Source: Flavobacteriales bacterium
GTDB lineage: Bacteria; Bacteroidota; Bacteroidia; Flavobacteriales_D; Sanyastnellaceae
NCBI GenBank assembly: GCA_002862785.1
Contig: PKDZ01000018.1
Location: 1 to 64,000 of the forward strand
Reading direction: 5' to 3'
DNA length: 64,000 bases
The position numbers and the translations under genes are program-made. The stretch's first letter is position 1; every line of letters begins with the position of its first letter. The notes beneath the pieces are model-generated. The model was not told where the DNA came from, searched no databases, and saw only the letters and a program-made list of their open reading frames with translations. Below, in pieces: positions 59,833-64,000 of this stretch.

Positions 59833-62487
59833 TCAGCCCAAGGCATCGAGCTGGGCCTGAAGCACCTCGATCTTGGCGACGGCGTCGGCTTCCTTGGCGC
59901 GCTCGGAGGCCACGACCTGTTCCGGGGCGCCGTTGACGAACTTCTCGTTGCTGAGCTTCTTCCGCACAATGTTGAGGAAGCCCTGCTGATACTCGAGGTC
60001 CTTGCGGATTTTGTCTTTCTCGGCTTCCAGGTCGACCGCCTCGCCGGCGGGGATGAAGAATTCGTGGGTCTCTACGACGAAGCCAAAGGCCCCGGTCACC
60101 TTCTCTTTCACGCGTTCCACACCGGTGACGTTGCACAGGTGACAGACCACGCTTTCGAGATTGGCCGGGTACGGCTTTCCCTCCGCGTCGACGATGACCT
60201 TGAGGTCGAGGGCCTGCTTGTTGGGAATGTGGCCCTTTTGGCGGATGCCGCGGACTTCGGCCACGATGCGGGTGGTCTGGTCGAAGTCGGCGAGCAAGGT
60301 CTCATCCACGGGCTGGCCGCCGCGCGTCGGGAAGGGTGAGGTGCACAGTAGCGTTCCCTCAGGACGCCTCTGAAGCAGGCTGTAGACCTCTTCGGTGAGG
60401 AAGGGCATGAAGGGGTGCAGCAGCGAGAGCATGCGCTCAAAAAGGCGCACCGTGGCCTCATAGGTCTCACGGTCGCAAGGCTCACCATAGGTGGGCTTGG
60501 CCAGTTCCAAATACCAGGAGCAGAAGTCGTCCCAGATGTGCTTGTAGGTGGCCATCAGGGCCTCGCTCAGGCGGAATTCGGCAAAGCTCTGCTCGATGTC
60601 GGCGAGCACCTGCTCGGACCGGGCTTCGAACCAGCGGATGCCGGCGGCCGCATGATCGGGCTGGGCGGCGGTGTCGCTGACTTCCCACCCCTTCACCAGG
60701 CGGAAGGCGTTCCAAATCTTGTTGGAGAAGTTGCGTCCCTGTTCGCAGAGGCTCTCATCGAACGGCAGGTCGTTTCCGGCCGGTGAGGTCAGCAGCATGC
60801 CGACGCGAACCCCGTCTGCTCCGTACTGCTGCATGAGTTCGATGGGGTCGGGGCTGTTGCCGAGCGACTTGGACATCTTCCGGCCTTGCTTGTCCCGCAC
60901 GATGCCGGTGTAGTAGACGTTGCGGAAAGGCGGGGCCTGACGGTATTCGTAACCCGCGATGATCATCCGGGCGACCCAAAAGAACATGATCTCCGGGGCG
61001 GTGACCAAATCATTGGTGGGGTAGTAGTAATCGACTTCCTCCTTGGTGTAGAAGCCGTCAAACACGCTGATGGGCCAGAGCCAGGAGCTGAACCAGGTGT
61101 CGAGAACGTCCTCGTCCTGACGCAGGTCGGCCGGGGCAATGGTGCGGCCGGCGGCCTCCGTGGCCAATGCGGCGGCGGTGTCGGCATCGGCGGCGACCAC
61201 ATACTTCGCTTCGGCGGAGGTCGGCTCTCCATCGTAATACCACGCCGGGATCCGGTGGCCCCACCACAGTTGGCGGGAGATGCACCAGTCCTTGACGTTC
61301 TCCATCCAGTTGCGGTAGCTGTTCTTGAATTTGGCCGGGTGGAACTGGATGGTGTCGTCCATCACATGGTTGAGGGCCGGCTTGGCCAGCTCTTCCATGG
61401 CGACGAACCACTGCATGGACAGGCGCGGCTCGATGATGGCGCCCGTGCGCTCGGAGCGGCCCACCTTGTTGGGGTGGTCCTCCACCTTGACGAGGTGCCC
61501 GGCGGCGTCGAGGGCCGCGGTAAAGGTCTTGCGGGCTTCGAATCGGTCCTGTCCCTCGAATTCACCGCCGACCGCGTTGACCGTACCGTCGGGGTTGAGC
61601 ATGTCGATGACCTCGAGGCCGTGCTTCTGGCCGAGCTCGTGGTCGTTGGGATCGTGGGCAGGGGTGACTTTGAGGCAACCGGTGCCGAACTCCCGATCGA
61701 CGTACTCGTCGAGGATGATTGGAATGCTGCGGCCTGCGACCGGGACGATGGCGCGCTTGCCGTGGAGGTGGGTGTACCGCTCGTCTTCCGGGTGAATGCA
61801 GATGGCCGTATCGGCGAGGATGGTCTCCGGTCGAGTCGTGGCGATGGTGAGCCAGTCGTCCGTGCCCTCGACTTGGTAGCGCACATGGTGAAGCTTGGAC
61901 TGCTCTTCGGTGTGGAGGACCTCCTCGTCGGAGACGGCCGTCAGGGCCTGCGGGTCCCAGTTGACCATGCGCAGGCCGCGGTAGATGTGGCCCTTGGCGT
62001 GCAGGTCGAGGAAGGTGTCGATGACGCTGCGGGAGTAATGCTCGTCCAGCGTGAAGTTGGTCCGTTCCCAGTCACAACTGGCGCCGAGTTTGCGAAGCTG
62101 CTTGAGAATGATGCCTCCGTGTTCGCGGGTCCAGTCCCAGGCGTGTTCGAGAAAGGCGTCGCGGCTGAGGTCGGACTTCTTGATGCCCTGGTCGCGGAGT
62201 TTGCGGACCACCTTGGCTTCCGTGGCGATGGAGGCGTGGTCGGTTCCCGGCACCCAGCAGGCGTTCTTGCCTTGCATCCGCGCGCGGCGCACGAGCACGT
62301 CCTGGATGGTGTTGTTCAACATGTGGCCCATGTGCAGCACGCCTGTCACGTTGGGCGGGGGGATGACCACGGTATAGGGCTCACGGTCGTCAGGAATGCT
62401 GCGGAAGGCCTTGGCGTCTTCCCAGACTTGGTTCCAGCGGTCTTCGACGGTGGTCGGATTGTAATGGGAGGGGATCTCTTGGGCCAT
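59833..62487 (-). CDS. valS: Valyl-tRNA synthetase
   Basis: ValS charges tRNA-Val. The 884-residue class I synthetase has the HIGH-type motif (LHMGH, 51-55), a large editing domain, the KMSKSLGNSPDP signature near 535-545, an anticodon-binding helical domain and a C-terminal coiled-coil arm (about 815-884). Length and motifs are complete. Confidence 0.97.
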   Translation of the reverse strand: MAQEIPSHYNPTTVEDRWNQVWEDAKAFRSIPDDREPYTVVIPPPNVTGVLHMGHMLNNTIQDVLVRRARMQGKNACWVPGTDHASIATEAKVVRKLRDQGIKKSDLSRDAFLEHAWDWTREHGGIILKQLRKLGASCDWERTNFTLDEHYSRSVIDTFLDLHAKGHIYRGLRMVNWDPQALTAVSDEEVLHTEEQSKLHHVRYQVEGTDDWLTIATTRPETILADTAICIHPEDERYTHLHGKRAIVPVAGRSIPIILDEYVDREFGTGCLKVTPAHDPNDHELGQKHGLEVIDMLNPDGTVNAVGGEFEGQDRFEARKTFTAALDAAGHLVKVEDHPNKVGRSERTGAIIEPRLSMQWFVAMEELAKPALNHVMDDTIQFHPAKFKNSYRNWMENVKDWCISRQLWWGHRIPAWYYDGEPTSAEAKYVVAADADTAAALATEAAGRTIAPADLRQDEDVLDTWFSSWLWPISVFDGFYTKEEVDYYYPTNDLVTAPEIMFFWVARMIIAGYEYRQAPPFRNVYYTGIVRDKQGRKMSKSLGNSPDPIELMQQYGADGVRVGMLLTSPAGNDLPFDESLCEQGRNFSNKIWNAFRLVKGWEVSDTAAQPDHAAAGIRWFEARSEQVLADIEQSFAEFRLSEALMATYKHIWDDFCSWYLELAKPTYGEPCDRETYEATVRLFERMLSLLHPFMPFLTEEVYSLLQRRPEGTLLCTSPFPTRGGQPVDETLLADFDQTTRIVAEVRGIRQKGHIPNKQALDLKVIVDAEGKPYPANLESVVCHLCNVTGVERVKEKVTGAFGFVVETHEFFIPAGEAVDLEAEKDKIRKDLEYQQGFLNIVRKKLSNEKFVNGAPEQVVASERAKEADAVAKIEVLQAQLDALG

Positions 62488-62516
62488 GGCGCAGGCGAAT
62501 GGGGCGGATGCGGCGC

Positions 62517-62524
62517 CAAATTTA
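62517..62524 (-). promoter_or_regulatory. -7 promoter element for valS
   Basis: Minus strand TAAATTTG, a perfect match to TAnnTTTG, 29 bases before the valS ATG. Confidence 0.55.
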
Positions 62525-62573
62525 GCCTGTTAAAATCGCGTTAACCCCTTTCTGACCTGCGGATTGCCCCCCG

Positions 62574-62581
62574 TATCTTGG
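62574..62581 (+). promoter_or_regulatory. Possible -7 promoter element for the DUF1573 gene
   Basis: TATCTTGG lies 29 bases before the ATG at 62611. TTTC at about 62549-62552 is a possible -33 element 21 bases upstream. Confidence 0.45.
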
Positions 62582-62610
62582 CGGCAGAACACAATACACC
62601 CCTTTCCATC

Positions 62611-63054
62611 ATGAAAAAGGTTCTCCTTACCCTCGCCGTGGTCTTCGGCGGTTTTGCCCTCGCTTCCGCTCAGGAAGTGGTCAATGGTCCGGTCATCAGC
62701 CTCGACAAGGAGGTCCACGACTACGGCACCATGGATCAGGGTGGCGACGGCAACTGCGTCTTCACCGTCACCAACGACGGCACCGATCCCCTCATCATTT
62801 CCCGCTGCAAGGGTTCCTGCGGCTGCACGGTTCCCCAGTGCGACAAGGATCCCATCATGCCGGGTGCCACCAGCTCCATCAAGGTCAAGTACGACACCAA
62901 GCGTGTCGGCCCGATCAACAAGAGCGTGACCATCACCTCCAACGCCTCCAACGAGCCGACCAAGGTGATTCGCATCAAGGGCAAGATCGAAGCCGTCGCC
63001 CAGACGGTGGGTGCCCCGGTCAAGAACGCTGCCGGCCCGACCAACAAGCAGTAA
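62611..63054 (+). CDS. Secreted DUF1573 protein
   Basis: A 147-residue exported protein with a signal peptide (1-20) and one DUF1573 Ig-like domain (about 30-127): HDYGTMDQGGDGNCVFTVTN, SRCKGSCGCTVPQ and KSVTITSNASNEPTKVIRIKG. Three conserved cysteines sit in the SRCKGSCGC segment. The family is abundant in Bacteroidota and probably mediates protein contacts in the periplasm or on the surface. The function is unknown. Confidence 0.93.
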   Translation: MKKVLLTLAVVFGGFALASAQEVVNGPVISLDKEVHDYGTMDQGGDGNCVFTVTNDGTDPLIISRCKGSCGCTVPQCDKDPIMPGATSSIKVKYDTKRVGPINKSVTITSNASNEPTKVIRIKGKIEAVAQTVGAPVKNAAGPTNKQ

Positions 63055-63080
63055 TCCTCTGGCGCCCAGCGCCTTTTGGG

Positions 63081-63114
63081 AGCCGCTCCGGAATTCCGGG
63101 GCGGCTTTCTTTTT
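63081..63114 (+). terminator. Terminator of the DUF1573 gene
   Basis: AGCCGCTCCGG pairs with CCGGGGCGGCT (one G-T pair) around an AATT loop, followed by TTCTTTTTG. Confidence 0.93.
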
Positions 63115-63175
63115 GTTTGAATCCGGGCCTCATGGGCCTCCCGAACTTGCGGCCCGGCCCGGCTGTTGTTCCAGC

Positions 63176-63349
63176 ATGTTCGGAATGTTCAAGAAGGACC
63201 CCGCCGAGAAGCTCCGGAAGGAGCACGCCCGGCTGTTGTCCGAAGCGCACCGTCTCAGCACGGTGGACCGCGCCCGCAGCGATGAGATGACCGCCAAGGC
63301 CGCGGAGGTGGAGGCGAAGTTGATTGCCCTTCAAGACGGCACATCATGA
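63176..63349 (+). CDS. Small Lacal_2735-family protein
   Basis: A 57-residue helical protein, MFGMFKKDPAEKLRKEHARL ... LSTVDRARSDEMTAKAAEVE, which matches the Lacal_2735 (DUF6435-like) family of small Bacteroidota proteins of unknown function. Its stop codon overlaps the start codon of the following SDR gene (ATGA at 63346-63349), which indicates coupling. Confidence 0.85.
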   Translation: MFGMFKKDPAEKLRKEHARLLSEAHRLSTVDRARSDEMTAKAAEVEAKLIALQDGTS

Positions 63350-64000
63350 GGACCATCGCCATCATCGGGGACAGCAAGGGCATCGGCCTCTCTTTGCGTC
63401 AGCGTCTCCTGGACCGGGGCGACAAGGTAATCGGGGTGTCCCGCACCGGAGCTCAGGCCGAAGGAAACTACACGGGCCTCGTCTTCGATGCGGCGGCTCA
63501 TCCCTGCGACTTGTCCTCGTTTACGGATCGTTTGGACGGGTTGGTGTACTGTCCGGGGACCATCAACCTGAAGCCGGTCCGGGGCGTCAAGCCCGAGGTG
63601 GTCTTGGATGATTTCAAGGTGAATGCCATGGGGCTCTTGCAAACGGTGCAGGCCAACCTCAAGTTGCTCAAGGCCGCAGCGGCAGACCCCGTCGGGGGGC
63701 AGCCCTCCATCGTGGGATTCAGCACCGTGGCGGTCCAGACGGGCATGGGATTCCATGCCTCCATTGCCATGGCCAAGGGCGCACTGGAAGGGCTCGTCCG
63801 CACCATGGCGTGCGAGTTTGCGCCGGACATCCGAGCCAATGCCATTGCCCCCTCGTTGACGGATACGCCGCTGGCGGCGGCTCTGCTCTCTTCGGAAGCC
63901 AAGCGGGAAGCCAGTGCCGACCGCCATCCCCTGAAGCGGGTGGCCACCGCGGATGACGTCGCCGCGATGGCGGCCTTCTTGCTGTCGCCGGATGCCGCGG
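63346..64000 (+). CDS. SDR-family oxidoreductase without the catalytic Tyr (partial, runs off the window)
   Basis: The frame is open from ATG 63346 to the end of the window (218 codons visible). The N-terminal nucleotide-binding motif is IIGDSKGIG, followed by LVYCPGTINLKPV and the end motif NAIAPSLTDTPLAA. The usual YxxxK reads IxxxK (FHASIAMAKGALEGL), so the catalytic Tyr is absent. I recall a Flavobacteria SDR subfamily with the same FHAS...AKGA motif, so this is probably a real subgroup. The substrate is unknown. It is coupled to the upstream small gene. Confidence 0.85.
   Translation, partial: MRTIAIIGDSKGIGLSLRQRLLDRGDKVIGVSRTGAQAEGNYTGLVFDAAAHPCDLSSFTDRLDGLVYCPGTINLKPVRGVKPEVVLDDFKVNAMGLLQTVQANLKLLKAAAADPVGGQPSIVGFSTVAVQTGMGFHASIAMAKGALEGLVRTMACEFAPDIRANAIAPSLTDTPLAAALLSSEAKREASADRHPLKRVATADDVAAMAAFLLSPDAA

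Overview
The window looks like a chromosomal segment of a marine-type member of the Bacteroidota, probably near the Flavobacteriales, with an unusually high G+C content for that group. The evidence is: type IX secretion (T9SS) C-terminal sorting domains of both type A and type B; families largely confined to Bacteroidota (a Lacal_2735-type small protein, a SiaB-like kinase, a choice-of-anchor V protein, a fused alpha+beta E1 dehydrogenase); and promoter-like TAnnTT(T/C)G boxes instead of E. coli -10 boxes, with few Shine-Dalgarno sequences. I cannot assign a genus.

Layout. Positions 1-600 hold the 3' end of a 23S rRNA gene, a 5S gene and a strong terminator. Positions 600-18110 are mostly housekeeping genes: der, a soluble hybrid sensor kinase, metK, a degenerate-Nudix regulator, a lipoprotein, dnaB, a conserved secreted protein, a SiaB-like kinase, a DUF554/WYL operon followed by two small unknown genes, tgt, an LptF/G permease, ispE, era and an initiator tRNA. 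Positions 18110-28300 contain one giant secreted protein (about 3145 residues) built of nested repeats, followed by a possible structured RNA. Positions 28300-40300 hold xseA/xseB, a vanadium-haloperoxidase-like secreted protein, a type B T9SS protein, a divergent Dps, a three-gene envelope operon and small secreted or membrane proteins. Positions 40300-47700 hold lpdA, a secreted GH13 amylase and a second large modular secreted protein. Positions 47700-64000 return to core functions (adk, obg, E1 dehydrogenase, S4 protein, valS, a DUF1573 protein, an SDR), interrupted by a TonB-dependent receptor and a 1318-residue secreted protein with two tandem hydrolase-like domains.

The most unusual theme is a shared parts kit for secreted proteins. 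A roughly 200-residue domain that I cannot name occurs four times in three genes. Cys-rich GCTD...DDGSC / calcium-type repeats occur in four genes. A glycogen-binding-like module with a Cys-x-x-Cys end occurs three times in two genes. Three secreted proteins that lack a recognisable T9SS tail all end in the same short dockerin-like motif closing with FG/YG and a cysteine. This suggests a family of mix-and-match surface proteins and possibly an alternative C-terminal sorting or anchoring tag.

Two stretches have clearly lower G+C and different codon choice than their surroundings: about 20.75-21.41 kb inside the giant gene, and about 54.27-57.99 kb, which begins inside the TonB receptor gene and ends inside the tandem-hydrolase gene. 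No insertion sequence, prophage, integrase or CRISPR array was seen. Domain names come from recognition of motifs by eye; no database search was run.
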